A stretch of 64,000 bases of DNA from assembly GCF_006716675.1 (NCBI RefSeq), contig NZ_VFPM01000002.1:992001-1056000 (forward strand). The letters run 5' to 3'. How positions within the stretch are numbered: position 1 is the stretch's first letter; each line of letters opens with the position of its first letter. The position numbers and the translations under genes are program-made. The stretch is from Humibacillus xanthopallidus. GTDB lineage: Bacteria > Actinomycetota > Actinomycetes > Actinomycetales > Dermatophilaceae. Positions 47,092-56,618 of the stretch are shown here, one piece after another. The notes under the pieces were generated by a model. That model worked only from the letters and a program-made list of their open reading frames with translations. It was not told the origin of the DNA and made no database searches.

Positions 47092-48054
47092 TCACCAGTG
47101 CACGACGACCTTGTCGCCGATGCGGACCTCGTTGTAGAGCTGGATGAGCAGCGGCTTGTTGCGCACGTTGACGCAGCCGTGCGAGGCGCCGGAGTAGCCG
47201 AGGCGGGCGAAGTTCGACGAGTAGTGCACGGCCTGGCCGCCGGAGAAGAACATCGCGTAGGGCATCGGCGTGTGGTAGAGGTTCGAGATGACGTCGACCT
47301 TCTTGAGATAGACGGAGAAGACGCCTTCACGGGTCGGCAGCTCGTCGCTGCCGAAGCGGACGTCGAAGCCGTACTGCGGCACACCGTCGACGACCCACGT
47401 GAGACGCCGCGTCGACTTGCTGATGCACATGACGCGTCCGGTCATGCAGCGCTCGTCGACGTCCCACGAGACGGAGGCGGGCTTGGCCTCCGGCGGCTTC
47501 GGCTTGACGTTGGCGAGCTCGTCGGCCGTCGGGCGGCGCGTCATCGCGATGAGCTTGTCGTAGGTGCGCTCGTCGGCCGTGCCGGTGACGGGGTAGCCGC
47601 GCTTCGCCTGGAAGCCGCGCACCGCGGCGGCGGTCTTCGCGCCGTAACGGTCGGAGACGTCGCCGGCGAACCATCCGATCTGGCGCAGGCGGGCCTGGAA
47701 GGCGCGGACCTTGGGGCCGGTGTCACCCTGCTCGAGGATGATGACCGCCGGCGGCGGCTTCGGGGTGGTGGTCGGGGTCGGCTTGGCTGTCGGGGTGGGC
47801 TTGGCGGTGACCGTGGGCTCCGGCGTCAGCGGCTGGGCGGTCGTCGTCGGCACGGCTGTCGAGGTGGGGGGCTCGGGCGGCGTCTCGGCGCTCGACGGGG
47901 GAGCAGTCGCCCGCGACGACTGGGCGACCTTCGTCGGGTTGGCGATCACCGCGGCGTCGGGCGTGCACGCGGACGCGGTCAGCGCGATGGCGATCGCGCC
48001 GCCGATGGCGAGGAGCCGGCGAGCGACGCCGGCTCTCGTGGTCACCTGCTGCAT
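47092..48054 (-). CDS. L,D-transpeptidase lipoprotein
   Basis: Cell-envelope enzyme that makes 3-3 peptidoglycan cross-links or attaches proteins. 320 aa from ATG 48054 (GGGGAAAG upstream). The signal peptide ends in the lipobox TASAC near residue 29. A Thr/Pro linker (residues 45-105) is followed by a peptidoglycan-binding PG_binding_1 domain ([20 protein letters not shown]) and a C-terminal YkuD domain with the active-site motif [21 protein letters not shown] (His and Cys). Terminal [11 protein letters not shown]. Monocistronic by spacing. Confidence 0.9.
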   Translation of the reverse strand: MQQVTTRAGVARRLLAIGGAIAIALTASACTPDAAVIANPTKVAQSSRATAPPSSAETPPEPPTSTAVPTTTAQPLTPEPTVTAKPTPTAKPTPTTTPKPPPAVIILEQGDTGPKVRAFQARLRQIGWFAGDVSDRYGAKTAAAVRGFQAKRGYPVTGTADERTYDKLIAMTRRPTADELANVKPKPPEAKPASVSWDVDERCMTGRVMCISKSTRRLTWVVDGVPQYGFDVRFGSDELPTREGVFSVYLKKVDVISNLYHTPMPYAMFFSGGQAVHYSSNFARLGYSGASHGCVNVRNKPLLIQLYNEVRIGDKVVVHW

Positions 48055-48210
48055 GGTCTTTCCCCTGTCGACACTGGCGCCGCTGCCGGCACCCATCATG
48101 CGCACGGTCACCGTCGACCGCACGCTCAACAGACTGACGCGATCGAGCTCCCCGAGGTTGTCGCCCCGGCGGACCGGGTCCGGATCGTGACCGATCCGTT
48201 GCCTTGGCGA

Positions 48211-48291
48211 TGGGCGTGGCGGTGGGCGTGGCGGTGGGTGTGGCGACGGGGTGGGACCGCTCTGGCGCCGCTCTGGCGCCGCTCTGGCGCC
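48211..48291. repeat. Two short tandem repeats in the intergenic region
   Basis: TGGGCGTGGCGG occurs at 48211-48222 and 48223-48234, with a variant at 48235-48246. GCTCTGGCGCC occurs three times in a row at 48259-48291. Both lie between the transpeptidase and the regulator. No gene is seen in 48055-48312. Confidence 0.85.
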
Positions 48292-48312
48292 GGGTCGGCC
48301 CGGCTCCAGACG

Positions 48313-49065
48313 TCAGGCGTTGTGCTGCTGCTGCTGTTGCTGCTGCATCGCGTGGTGGCGGCGCAGCACCTCGGTGAGCTTGTTGGCGCCGGCGACGACG
48401 GTCGCGGCGTGCAGCCGACCGGGCTGGCGCGAGAGCCGCTCGATCGGCCCCGAGATCGAGACGGCGGCGACGACGCGACCCGACGGGCCGCGTACGGGAG
48501 CGGACACCGAGGCCACCCCTGCCTCACGCTCGGCGACGCTCTGGGCCCAGCCACGGCGACGGACACCGGACAGCGCGGTCGCCGTGAAGGCGGCGCCCTG
48601 CAGGCCACGGTGGAGCCGGTCGGGCTCCTCCCAGGCGAGCAGCACCTGCGCGGCGGAGCCGGCGAGCATCGAAAGGGTGGCCCCGACCGGGATCGAGTCG
48701 CGCAGACCCACGGGCCGCTCGGCAGCGGCGACGCAGATGCGCTGGTCGCCCTGGCGACGGAAGAGCTGCGCGCTCTCGTTCGTGTGGTCGCGCAGCGCGC
48801 CGAGCACCGGGCCGGCGGCCGCGAGCAGTCGGTCCTCGCCGGCGGCGGAGGCGAGCTCGCCGAGGCGCGGACCGAGCACGAAGCGACCCTGCATGTCACG
48901 CGAGACGAGCCGGTGGTGCTCGAGCGCGACGGCGAGGCGATGGGCGGTCGGACGGGCCAGACCCGTGGCGCCGACGAGCTGCGCGAGGGTGGCCGGACCG
49001 GCCTCCAGCGCCCCGAGCACGGTGGCTGCCTTGTCGAGTACGCCGACGCCAGAAGAGTTGTCCAT
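48313..49065 (-). CDS. ltbR: IclR-family regulator, LtbR-like
   Basis: 250 aa. The helix-turn-helix LAQLVGATGLARPTAHRLAVALEHHRLV is at residues 27-54, and an IclR-type effector domain runs from about 80. It is divergent from leuCD, the position of LtbR in Corynebacterium glutamicum (repressor of leuB, leuCD and trp genes) and of NdgR in Streptomyces. The assignment rests on context. The C-terminus is a run of seven glutamines (HHAMQQQQQQQHNA) coded by CAG/CAA repeats. CAATAT (49077-49072) just before the ATG and TTGACG in the palindrome suggest a leaderless transcript. Confidence 0.8.
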   Translation of the reverse strand: MDNSSGVGVLDKAATVLGALEAGPATLAQLVGATGLARPTAHRLAVALEHHRLVSRDMQGRFVLGPRLGELASAAGEDRLLAAAGPVLGALRDHTNESAQLFRRQGDQRICVAAAERPVGLRDSIPVGATLSMLAGSAAQVLLAWEEPDRLHRGLQGAAFTATALSGVRRRGWAQSVAEREAGVASVSAPVRGPSGRVVAAVSISGPIERLSRQPGRLHAATVVAGANKLTEVLRRHHAMQQQQQQQHNA

Positions 49066-49073
49066 GCACTGAT

Positions 49074-49102
49074 ATTGACGTCTCAGGCACTGAGACGTCA
49101 AT
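49074..49102. promoter_or_regulatory. Perfect 12-bp inverted repeat, leuCD/ltbR operator
   Basis: ATTGACGTCTCA (49074-49085), spacer GGCAC, TGAGACGTCAAT (49091-49102). The arms are exact complements. Each arm includes TTGACG, so the palindrome contains -35 elements for both divergent promoters, an effective position for a repressor. Confidence 0.8.
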
Positions 49103-49241
49103 CCATGGGGCCCACAAAGGGTCCACGCTGGCGGATGAGCGACGTCGCGACCGGGTCCTCGGTGGCGCGCGCTCGCCTTGAGTCACCATGGCAGCGACAG
49201 CGGCACGAGCGGGCATGAGCCCCGCGAGCGGAAGGTTGGAG

Positions 49242-50717
49242 ATGGCAGGCACACTCGCCGAGAAGGTCTGGGACGCACACGTCGTGCGACGTGCCGAGGG
49301 GGAGCCGGATCTCCTCTACATCGACCTCCACCTCCTCCATGAGGTGACCAGTCCCCAGGCGTTCGACGGCCTGCGCCTCGCCGGTCGCCGGGTGCGCCGC
49401 CCCGACCTCACGCTCGCGACCGAGGACCACAACGTCCCGACGACGCCGGGCCCGATCACCGACCCGGTGTCGAAGGTCCAGGTCGAGACGCTGCGCCGCA
49501 ACTGCGAGGAGTTCGGGGTCCGCCTCTATCCGATGGGTGACGCCGACCAGGGCATCGTCCACGTCGTCGGCCCCCAGCTGGGTCTGACGCAGCCGGGCAT
49601 GACCGTCGTGTGCGGCGACAGCCACACCTCCACCCACGGCGCCTTCGGGGCCCTCGCCTTCGGCATCGGCACGTCGGAGGTCGAGCACGTCCTCGCCACC
49701 CAGACGCTGCCGCTCAAGCCGTTCCGCACCTTGGCCGTCAACGTCCGGGGCGCCCTGCCCGACGGCGTGACCGCCAAGGACGTCGTGCTCGCCGTCATCG
49801 CCAAGATCGGCACCGGCGGCGGTCAGGGCTACGTCATCGAGTACCGCGGCGAGGCCATCGAGGCGCTCTCGATGGAGGCGCGCATGACGGTCTGCAACAT
49901 GTCGATCGAGGCCGGCGCCCGCGCCGGCATGATCGCTCCCGACCAGACGACCTTCGACTACCTCAAGGGCCGCCCGCACGCACCCACCGGCGCCGACTGG
50001 GACGCCGCAGTCGCCGAGTGGACCGCGCTGCGCAGCGACGACGACGCCGTCTTCGACGCCGAGGTCGACCTCGACGCCACCGAGCTGACGCCGTTCGTCA
50101 CCTGGGGCACCAACCCCGGCCAAGGCCTCCCGCTCTCGGAGTCGGTGCCGGACCCCGAGTCCTTCGCCGACGAGAGCGACCGGCTCGCCGCAGCCAACGC
50201 GCTGGCCTACATGGGTCTCGAGGCCGGCACGCCCCTGCGTGACATCAAGGTCGACACCGTCTTCGTCGGCTCGTGCACCAACGGCCGCATCGAGGACCTC
50301 CGCGCCGCCGCGGCCGTCGTCAAGGGCCACCAGGTCGCCGACGGCGTGCGGATGCTCGTCGTGCCCGGGTCGGCCAAGGTGCGCCTCCAGGCCGAGGCCG
50401 AGGGCCTCGACACCGTCTTCACCGAGGCGGGGGCGGAGTGGCGCCTGCCCGGCTGCTCGATGTGCCTCGGCATGAACCCCGACACCCTCGCGCCGGGGGA
50501 GCGCAGCGCCTCGACCTCCAACCGAAACTTCGAGGGGCGGCAGGGCAAGGGTGGCCGCACCCACCTCGTGAGCCCGCTCGTCGCGGCGGCCACCGCCATT
50601 CGTGGCACGCTCTCGAGCCCGTCCGACCTCGACGCCCCGCCCCCCGGTGAGCTGGCGTCCGCCACCACCGGCGCGACCGCCACCGCCGGCGCGACCGCCA
50701 CGACCGGAGAGGCCTGA
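49242..50717 (+). CDS. leuC: 3-isopropylmalate dehydratase large subunit
   Basis: Aconitase-family [4Fe-4S] subunit, isomerising 2- to 3-isopropylmalate in leucine synthesis with LeuD. 491 aa from ATG 49242 (GGAAGG at 49230-49235). [18 protein letters not shown] near residue 28, [12 protein letters not shown] near 130, [13 protein letters not shown] near 345 (cluster Cys), and [12 protein letters not shown] near 405 (two cluster Cys) are complete. The C-terminal 35 residues are an Ala/Thr/Gly repeat tail beyond the family end. The frame extends upstream to 49188, but that part has no site. Confidence 0.95.
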   Translation: MAGTLAEKVWDAHVVRRAEGEPDLLYIDLHLLHEVTSPQAFDGLRLAGRRVRRPDLTLATEDHNVPTTPGPITDPVSKVQVETLRRNCEEFGVRLYPMGDADQGIVHVVGPQLGLTQPGMTVVCGDSHTSTHGAFGALAFGIGTSEVEHVLATQTLPLKPFRTLAVNVRGALPDGVTAKDVVLAVIAKIGTGGGQGYVIEYRGEAIEALSMEARMTVCNMSIEAGARAGMIAPDQTTFDYLKGRPHAPTGADWDAAVAEWTALRSDDDAVFDAEVDLDATELTPFVTWGTNPGQGLPLSESVPDPESFADESDRLAAANALAYMGLEAGTPLRDIKVDTVFVGSCTNGRIEDLRAAAAVVKGHQVADGVRMLVVPGSAKVRLQAEAEGLDTVFTEAGAEWRLPGCSMCLGMNPDTLAPGERSASTSNRNFEGRQGKGGRTHLVSPLVAAATAIRGTLSSPSDLDAPPPGELASATTGATATAGATATTGEA

Positions 50718-50720
50718 GCC

Positions 50721-51314
50721 ATGGACGCATTCACGACCCACACGGGCGTCGGCGTGCCGCTGCGGCGCAGCAACGTCGACACCGACCAGATCATCCCGGC
50801 CGAGTACCTCAAGCGGGTGACGCGCACGGGCTTCGAGGACGGCCTCTTCGCGGCCTGGCGCAAGGACGAGTCCTTCGTCCTCAACAGTCCGGTGTATGCC
50901 AATGGCTCGGTCCTCGTGGCAGGCCCCGACTTCGGCACGGGCTCGAGTCGAGAGCACGCCGTGTGGGCCCTCATGAACTGGGGCTTCCGCGTCGTCATCA
51001 GCTCGCGCTTCGCCGACATCTTCCGTGGCAACAGCGGCAAGCAGGGACTGCTCACCGCGATCGTGTCGCAGGACGACGTGGAGCTGATCTGGAAGTACCT
51101 CGAGAACAACCCGGGCGCCGAGATCACCGTCGATCTCGTCTCCCGCACCGTCCACGCCGGCGAGATCGTGGCCCCCTTCGAGATCGACGACTACACCCGC
51201 TGGCGTCTGCTCGAAGGGCTGGACGACATCGGTCTCACCCTCCGACACGAGGACGAGGTCTCGAAGTTCGAGGCGTCGCGGCCCACTCACAAGCCGGTGA
51301 CCACCCTCGCCTGA
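50721..51314 (+). CDS. leuD: 3-isopropylmalate dehydratase small subunit
   Basis: Swivelling-domain partner of LeuC, 197 aa, 3 bases after leu[25 protein letters not shown] (from residue 7), [13 protein letters not shown] near 74 and [16 protein letters not shown] near 93 are the family marks. Coupled to leuC and ended by a strong terminator at 51350-51389. Confidence 0.95.
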   Translation: MDAFTTHTGVGVPLRRSNVDTDQIIPAEYLKRVTRTGFEDGLFAAWRKDESFVLNSPVYANGSVLVAGPDFGTGSSREHAVWALMNWGFRVVISSRFADIFRGNSGKQGLLTAIVSQDDVELIWKYLENNPGAEITVDLVSRTVHAGEIVAPFEIDDYTRWRLLEGLDDIGLTLRHEDEVSKFEASRPTHKPVTTLA

Positions 51315-51349
51315 TGGACCCGAGCCGACAGGATCGTGCCTGTTGAGAC

Positions 51350-51389
51350 ACGACGAATCCCACTGCCTCCCAGTGGGATTCGTCGTTTT
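51350..51389 (+). terminator. Rho-independent terminator after leuCD
   Basis: Perfect 16-bp stem: ACGACGAATCCCACTG (51350-51365), loop CCTCC, CAGTGGGATTCGTCGT (51371-51386), followed by TTT. The clearest terminator in the window. Confidence 0.95.
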
Positions 51390-51600
51390 CTAGGTTGCGG
51401 GACGTCGCGCGGAACGTGGTTCGACCGGCGGTCGAGGAGGCGTCCCAGGGCGTCAAAGTGCTTGCGACACAACGAAAGAGACACAGAGCGGTGATGGACG
51501 TGCCCTCCGACTCGGCCTAACGTCAGGAGGTAGCCGGACGTGCTCCGGACTCACATCCCGTCGGGTCGCCTGACACCGACAGTCCTCTGGAGGGGAAGAC

Positions 51601-52341
51601 GTGAACAAGGCAGAACTGATCGACGCACTCGAGGTCAAGCTCGGCAGCAAGAAGGTGGCGTCCGACGCGCTGGAGGCCTTCCTCGACGTCGTCATCCGTG
51701 AGGTCGCCAAGGGCGGCAAGGTCGGGATCACCGGCTTCGGCACGTTCGAGCGGGCCGACCGTGCGGCGCGCACCGGTCGCAACCCCAAGACCGGAGCGAC
51801 GGTGCGCATCAAGAAGACCCGCGTGCCGAAGTTCCGCTCGGGCACGAACTTCAAGGAGGTCGTGGCCGGCACGAAGAAGCTCGCCAAGGACCAGCCTGCT
51901 GCCTCGCGGGCGTCGGCCGGCTCCGCCACCCCGGCGAAGAAGACCGCGACGAAGGCCGCCGCCACGAGGACCGCTGCGAAGAAGACGGCCACCAAGGCTG
52001 CTCCGGCCAAGCGGGCCACGGCCACCAAGGCTGCGCCGGCCAAGACGGCGACCCGCAAGACGACGACCGCGACCAAGGCGGCTCCCGCCAAGGCGGCAGC
52101 GCGCAAGACGACGACCGCGACCAAGGCGGCTCCCGCCAAGACCGCCGCCAGGGCCACGACGCGCAAGGCCGCGACGACCACCGCGACGAAGGCCGCCGCC
52201 ACGAAGACCGCCGTGAAGAAGACGGCGACCAAGGCAGCACCCGCCACGGTGAAGAAGGCAGCGACCAAGGCCGCCCCCGCCAAGACCGCGGCCAAGACGA
52301 CGACCCGCAAGACGACGGCGAAGAAGGCCGCGTCGCGCTGA
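51601..52341 (+). CDS. hupB: HU-family DNA-binding protein with Lys/Ala-rich tail
   Basis: Nucleoid protein of the actinobacterial HupB/HU-like type, 246 aa. Residues 1-95 are the HU domain (MNKAELIDALEVKLGSKKVA; GITGFGTFERADRAARTGRNPKTG; beta-arm RIKKTRVPKFRSG). Residues 100-246 consist of repeats such as AAPAKTAARKTTTATK and TKAAPAK, histone-H1-like, binding DNA and RNA. GTG start with GGAGGGG. The tail is coded by many near-identical segments, making it a likely place for length change between strains. Confidence 0.93.
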   Translation: MNKAELIDALEVKLGSKKVASDALEAFLDVVIREVAKGGKVGITGFGTFERADRAARTGRNPKTGATVRIKKTRVPKFRSGTNFKEVVAGTKKLAKDQPAASRASAGSATPAKKTATKAAATRTAAKKTATKAAPAKRATATKAAPAKTATRKTTTATKAAPAKAAARKTTTATKAAPAKTAARATTRKAATTTATKAAATKTAVKKTATKAAPATVKKAATKAAPAKTAAKTTTRKTTAKKAASR

Positions 52342-52489
52342 GCAGTCTGATCGGCCGCACGTCCACCCCTCAGGTGCTCGACGGGCCGCGCCGGGGTCAC
52401 CCCGGCTCGCGGCCCGTCGTCGCACCGTGGGGTCGCCACGCGGGTGGTGGATGCCCGAGGGGTCAGCGGCGCCAGCAGTGTGAGCGGTG

Positions 52490-53431
52490 TCAGCGGATGC
52501 GCTGGTCGTGCCCGATGCCGACGATGCGCATGGCGACGACCATGTCGTCGACGACCTCGACGGTGAGCCGCTGACCGCTGCGCAGCAGCCGAAGACCGCT
52601 GTCGTCGAACGTGTGGGCGTCGAACGACAGCTGCACTCCGTCGTCGCGCAGCACGCTTCCCGTGCGGGTCTCGGGGTCGAAGGTGTGCACGGTCGCCTGC
52701 ATGCTCCTGATCCAACCAGATGCCCGGTCCGTGAGAAGGGCGCTCGTGCGCCGGCCGAGCCCGATCCGTCGGGCTGCGGCGAGGCTCGAGGCGTCGTCGA
52801 CGTCGGTGCGAAGGCTCGGCAGGTCGAGCTCGAGGCGCGCTGCCCCGTCCGCCGCATGGCGGGCCGCGCTGTCGGGTCCGAAGCGCGGCTCGAAACCAGC
52901 GCCGCACCGGAGCACGGTGCCGGTGCCGGCAGCATCGGGCACGAAGGACTCCCCGACCTCGAGGGCCGCTGACAATGCCGCGGCCAGGTCCTCGGGGCGC
53001 AGCGCCGGCACGTCTCCGAGCAGTGCCGCCGTCAACCGGCCTACCGGGGTCGCCGCCTCGCCGGCGCGGACGGCGGCGTTGAGCCCAGCCCCGGGGTCGT
53101 CGACGACCACGACGCCACGCGACCGCCACGTCGTGCGCACCCCGTCGTCGGAGGTCACGACCACGACCCTGCTCGGGCCCACGGCTGCGACGGCCGCCGC
53201 GATGGTGTCGTCGGCGATGGCCCACGAGAGCATCGCGCGGTCGGCGCCGACGGCGGGTCCGAGACGAGACTTGCCCTGATCGGTCCGCTTGACGGGGATG
53301 ACCACGTGCCAAGGGTGCTCGCGGCCCACGAGGCCGCCCCCCGGGACGTCGGAGGCGCTCGAGGGCGTGCGTGGCGTCGAGGTTGGACCGGTGGATGGCT
53401 CGCGGGGGCTTTGGCTCATGCTGGCGAACAT
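52490..53431 (-). CDS. cofC: CofC/FbiD-type guanylyltransferase fused to a cold-shock-like domain
   Basis: Activates 2-phospholactate or phosphoenolpyruvate with GTP in coenzyme F420 synthesis. 313 aa. The nucleotidyltransferase core begins VVIPVKRTDQGKSRLG near residue 43, with LLGDVPALRPEDL near 138 and FEPRFGPDSAARHAA near 178. After residue 243 comes a fused module, MQATVHTFDPETRTGSVLRDDG ... SGLRLLRSGQRL, which resembles the small cold-shock-type proteins of actinobacteria. ATG 53431 gives a Ser/Pro-rich start. GTG 53329 would trim 34 residues. Divergent from plsC. Confidence 0.82.
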   Translation of the reverse strand: MFASMSQSPREPSTGPTSTPRTPSSASDVPGGGLVGREHPWHVVIPVKRTDQGKSRLGPAVGADRAMLSWAIADDTIAAAVAAVGPSRVVVVTSDDGVRTTWRSRGVVVVDDPGAGLNAAVRAGEAATPVGRLTAALLGDVPALRPEDLAAALSAALEVGESFVPDAAGTGTVLRCGAGFEPRFGPDSAARHAADGAARLELDLPSLRTDVDDASSLAAARRIGLGRRTSALLTDRASGWIRSMQATVHTFDPETRTGSVLRDDGVQLSFDAHTFDDSGLRLLRSGQRLTVEVVDDMVVAMRIVGIGHDQRIR

Positions 53432-53571
53432 CGTGCCACTCGCGGGCTACGCTGCTCGACACCACGTCGCGGCGTGGACAAGATGAACCTGCGCGACACC
53501 CGCGCGGCCGCCCGAGGTCGCGTACCCCGCACGGCGCCCGCCGTGCGCACGACGAGGAGGATCAGACGAAC

Positions 53572-54369
53572 GTGGCCGGTGCCCGCCGAAAAGGCCTCCC
53601 GTGGGCCTACCGGTTCGCTGAGATCCTGGTGCGCCCATGGCTCGTGCTGCTCACGAAGCGCGACTGGCGGGGCGCCGAGAACCTCCCGCGTGAGGGCGGC
53701 TTCGTCGTCTCGCCCAACCACATCTCGTATGCCGACCCGCTGCCCTTCGCGCACTACATGTTCGACAACGGCCGGCCGGCATACTTCCTCGCCAAGGAGA
53801 GCGTCTTCCGCGTACGAGGTGTCGGCTGGCTGCTGCGCAAGGCCGGCCAGATCCCCGTCTACCGCAACTCGGCGGCGGCCACCGACGCCTTCCGGGCCGC
53901 CGTCGAGGGGGTGCGTGCGGGCAAGCCCGTCGCGATCTTCCCCGAGGGCACGATCACGCGAGACCCGGACCTCTGGCCGATGCGCGGCAAGACCGGGGCG
54001 GCCCGCGTCGCCCTCGAGACGCGCTGCCCGCTCATCCCCGTCGCGCAGTGGGGGGCTCAGGAGATCCTCTCTCCCTACGGTCACCGCCCGTCGCTCTTTC
54101 CCCGCAAGACGATCCGGGTCATCGCCGGGCCACCCGTCGACCTCACTGACCTCTACGGCCAGCCCCTGGACACGAAGGTGCTGCGCGAGGCGACCGACCG
54201 CCTCATGGACTCCATCACGACGCTGCTCGAGCAGCTGCGCGGGGGGTCTCGACCCGTCGAGCGGTTCGACCCGCGAGTCCACGGGGTGCCCGAGATCGGC
54301 GACCCGCTGCGCCACGAGGACATCGGGCGCACCGCCCGACCACGCTCCGACGAGAGGGACAGGTCATGA
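53572..54369 (+). CDS. plsC: 1-acylglycerol-3-phosphate acyltransferase
   Basis: Membrane-associated acyltransferase making phosphatidic acid, 265 aa from GTG 53572. NHISYADPLPF (the HX4D motif), FPEGT near residue 124 (motif III) and the VGWLLRKAGQIPVYR stretch between them are complete. The upstream frame to 53371 has Arg-rich sequence and is not used. GAGGAGG lies at 53554-53560. The stop overlaps the gpsA ATG (ATGA), so two enzymes of glycerolipid synthesis are coupled. Confidence 0.9.
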   Translation: MAGARRKGLPWAYRFAEILVRPWLVLLTKRDWRGAENLPREGGFVVSPNHISYADPLPFAHYMFDNGRPAYFLAKESVFRVRGVGWLLRKAGQIPVYRNSAAATDAFRAAVEGVRAGKPVAIFPEGTITRDPDLWPMRGKTGAARVALETRCPLIPVAQWGAQEILSPYGHRPSLFPRKTIRVIAGPPVDLTDLYGQPLDTKVLREATDRLMDSITTLLEQLRGGSRPVERFDPRVHGVPEIGDPLRHEDIGRTARPRSDERDRS

Positions 54370-55364
54370 CGCACGTCGCGGTCATGGGCAGCGGCAACTG
54401 GGGCACGGCCTTCGCCGCGATCCTCGCCGATGCAGGGTGCAGGGTGACGATGTGGGCGCGGCGTGCCGAGACGGCTGCGGCGATCAACGCCGGGCACAAC
54501 GCGGGCTACCTGCCCGAGCTCGACCTGCCGGAGGCCGTGCGCGCCACGACGGCGCCCGAGGAGGCGCTCGAGAGCGCCGACATCGTCGTGCTCGTCGTGC
54601 CCTCGCAGACCTTGCGCGACAACCTGTCACAGTGGGGCGCACACATCCCGTCCGGCGCGCCCGTCGTCTCCCTCATGAAGGGCGTCGAGCTCGGTACGAC
54701 GATGCGGATGAGCGAGGTCATCGCCGAGGCGGGGCGCATCGAGCACGACCGTGTCGTCGTGCTGTCGGGCCCCAACCTCGCACCCGAGATCGCCCGCAAG
54801 CAGCCCGCCGCGGGTGTCGTCGCCTGCCGTGACATGGCCACCGCCGAGCGCGTCGCCACGGCGTGTGCGACGCCCTACTTCCGGCCCTACACCGACACCG
54901 ACGTCGTCGGCGCCGAGGTCTGCGGCGCGACGAAGAACGTCGTCGCGCTCGCCTCGGGCATGGCAGAGGGCATGGGCTTCGGCGACAACACCAAGGCCAC
55001 GATCATCACCCGGGGTCTCGCCGAGACGACCCGGTTGGGGCTGGCCCTCGGTGCCGACCCCCAGACGTTCATGGGGCTCGCGGGCGTCGGTGACCTCATC
55101 GCCACCTGCATGTCGCCGCTGTCGCGCAACCACTCCTTCGGGGTGCGCCTGGGCCGTGGCATGACGGTCGAGCAGGCTGCCGCCGAGATGCGTCAGACCA
55201 CCGAGGGCGTCAAGTCCTGCGAGTCGATCCTCACCCTCGCCCAGCAGCACGACGTCGACATGCCGATCTGCGAGCAGGTCGTCGCCGTCATCCGCGACGG
55301 CCACTCCGCGAGCGAGGTCGGCCCGCGACTCATGTCGCGCGACCTCAAGGCCGAGAAGCGCTGA
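54366..55364 (+). CDS. gpsA: Glycerol-3-phosphate dehydrogenase [NAD(P)+]
   Basis: Reduces dihydroxyacetone phosphate to sn-glycerol 3-phosphate for phospholipids. 332 aa. The Rossmann motif is GSGNWGTAFA (residues 7-16), then SLMKGVEL near 107, GPNLAPEIA near 136, the catalytic-Lys segment VCGATKNVVALASGMAEG near 188 and FMGLAGVGDLIATC near 235 are as usual. Overlaps plsC by 4 bases. Confidence 0.95.
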   Translation: MTHVAVMGSGNWGTAFAAILADAGCRVTMWARRAETAAAINAGHNAGYLPELDLPEAVRATTAPEEALESADIVVLVVPSQTLRDNLSQWGAHIPSGAPVVSLMKGVELGTTMRMSEVIAEAGRIEHDRVVVLSGPNLAPEIARKQPAAGVVACRDMATAERVATACATPYFRPYTDTDVVGAEVCGATKNVVALASGMAEGMGFGDNTKATIITRGLAETTRLGLALGADPQTFMGLAGVGDLIATCMSPLSRNHSFGVRLGRGMTVEQAAAEMRQTTEGVKSCESILTLAQQHDVDMPICEQVVAVIRDGHSASEVGPRLMSRDLKAEKR

Positions 55365-55400
55365 GCCCGCAGGTCGCCCCGCGCCTCGGGCGCGGACGTC

Positions 55401-55487
55401 CAGACCCACGAAGTGCCGGCCGCGACGTCGGGGCCGCACGGGGCGAGCGGCATACCGGGGTTTGTGGGTCTGACGTGCTGCGTCAGA
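55401..55487. repeat. Inverted repeats between gpsA and the PLP enzyme
   Basis: CAGACCCACGAA (55401-55412) pairs with TTTGTGGGTCTG (55461-55472), one mismatch. TCTGACG (55469-55475) pairs with CGTCAGA (55481-55487), loop TGCTG. They lie between two convergent genes and may act as a bidirectional terminator. Confidence 0.5.
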
Positions 55488-56568
55488 CGGCGTCGAGGGC
55501 CTGCTCGAGGTCGGACCAGAGGTCCTCGACGTGCTCGATGCCGACGGAGAGCCGCACGAGGTTGACCGGCACGGCGTGCGGCTCGCTCGGGTGGCGGCGG
55601 CGGCGCTCGAGCTGCGACTCGACGCCACCCAGGCTCGTCGAGTGCAGCCAGAGCCGGGTGGCCGCGCACAGGCGCTCTGCGGCGGCCGCGTCGTCGCCGA
55701 CCTCGATGGCGATCATCGCGCCGGCCCCGGGGTAGCGCACGCGACCGACGGCGGGGTGCCCCGCGAGCCGCTCGGCGAGCACGGTCGCGTTGGCGCAGGC
55801 CCGTTCGAAGCGGACGGCCAGCGTGCGCAGCCCCCGGAGGGCGAGGTAGACCTCGAGTGGGCCCGCGATGGCGCCGTGCAGCGTGCGGTGCCGCTGAAGC
55901 CGCTCACCGAGGGCACGGCCACGCTCGGTGTCGGCGACGACGGTCGCCCCGAGCACGACGTCGCTGTGCCCGGAGAGGTACTTCGTCACCGAGTGCACGA
56001 CGACGTCGGCGCCGAGGGCGAGCGGCCGCGAGAGCAGGGGTGTCGGCAACGTGTTGTCGACGACGCTCGTCACGCCGAGCTCGCGCGAGCGGGCGAGCAC
56101 GCGCTCGAGGTCGATGACGTCCATGAGCGGGTTGGTCGGCGACTCGAGCCAGAGCAGGTCGGCACCGACGAGCGCGGAGAGGAAGCCCTCGGTGTCGCTC
56201 GCGTGCAGCCGGACGACCGTGCCACCGGCCTGCTCGAAGGCGAGCAGGAGGTCGCCCGTGCCGTTGTAGGTCTGGTCGGGGGCGACCACGGTGCGGCCCG
56301 GCGCGGCGAGCGACAGCGCGGCAGAGATCGCGCCCATGCCGGAGGCGTGCACGAGCGCCCCCCCGCCCTCGAGCTCCCCGAGGGCCGACTCGAAGGCGTT
56401 CCACGTGGGGTTCGCGACGCGGGCGTAGTTGACCGGGCCGTCGGCGGCATACGTCGACGTCAGCTCGACGGGGACGTTGACTGATGCTCCCGGCGTGCGC
56501 TGCGGGCGCCCCGACGCGACGAGGACGGTGTCGACGTGCAGGGGAGCCTGGGCGTTCTCGAGAGCCAT
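55483..56568 (-). CDS. Cystathionine gamma-synthase/lyase-family PLP enzyme
   Basis: Cys/Met-metabolism PLP enzyme, 361 aa. LTSTYAADGPVNYARVANPTWNAFE near residue 37, the phosphate-binding HASGMGAISAAL near 74, ESPTNPLMDVIDL near 142, the PLP-lysine motif VVHSVTKYLSGHSDV near 192 and HSTSLGGVESQLERRR near 307 are present. Family members act as gamma-synthase, gamma-lyase or methionine gamma-lyase; the sequence alone does not decide. The ATG is 50 bases from ddl, which runs divergently. Confidence 0.87.
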   Translation of the reverse strand: MALENAQAPLHVDTVLVASGRPQRTPGASVNVPVELTSTYAADGPVNYARVANPTWNAFESALGELEGGGALVHASGMGAISAALSLAAPGRTVVAPDQTYNGTGDLLLAFEQAGGTVVRLHASDTEGFLSALVGADLLWLESPTNPLMDVIDLERVLARSRELGVTSVVDNTLPTPLLSRPLALGADVVVHSVTKYLSGHSDVVLGATVVADTERGRALGERLQRHRTLHGAIAGPLEVYLALRGLRTLAVRFERACANATVLAERLAGHPAVGRVRYPGAGAMIAIEVGDDAAAAERLCAATRLWLHSTSLGGVESQLERRRRHPSEPHAVPVNLVRLSVGIEHVEDLWSDLEQALDAV

Positions 56569-56618
56569 GGCCTCAGCGTACGAGGGGCGGGCGGGGGCGC
56601 CCGCTAGAGTTCCGTCTG

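Noticed and set aside
49103..49241. Leucine leader peptide before leuC
   Set aside because: No short frame with consecutive Leu codons followed by hairpins was seen. Control by the palindrome is more likely.
49098..51290. A 730-codon minus-strand frame over leuCD
   Set aside because: leuC and leuD carry all catalytic motifs on the other strand; this frame has none.
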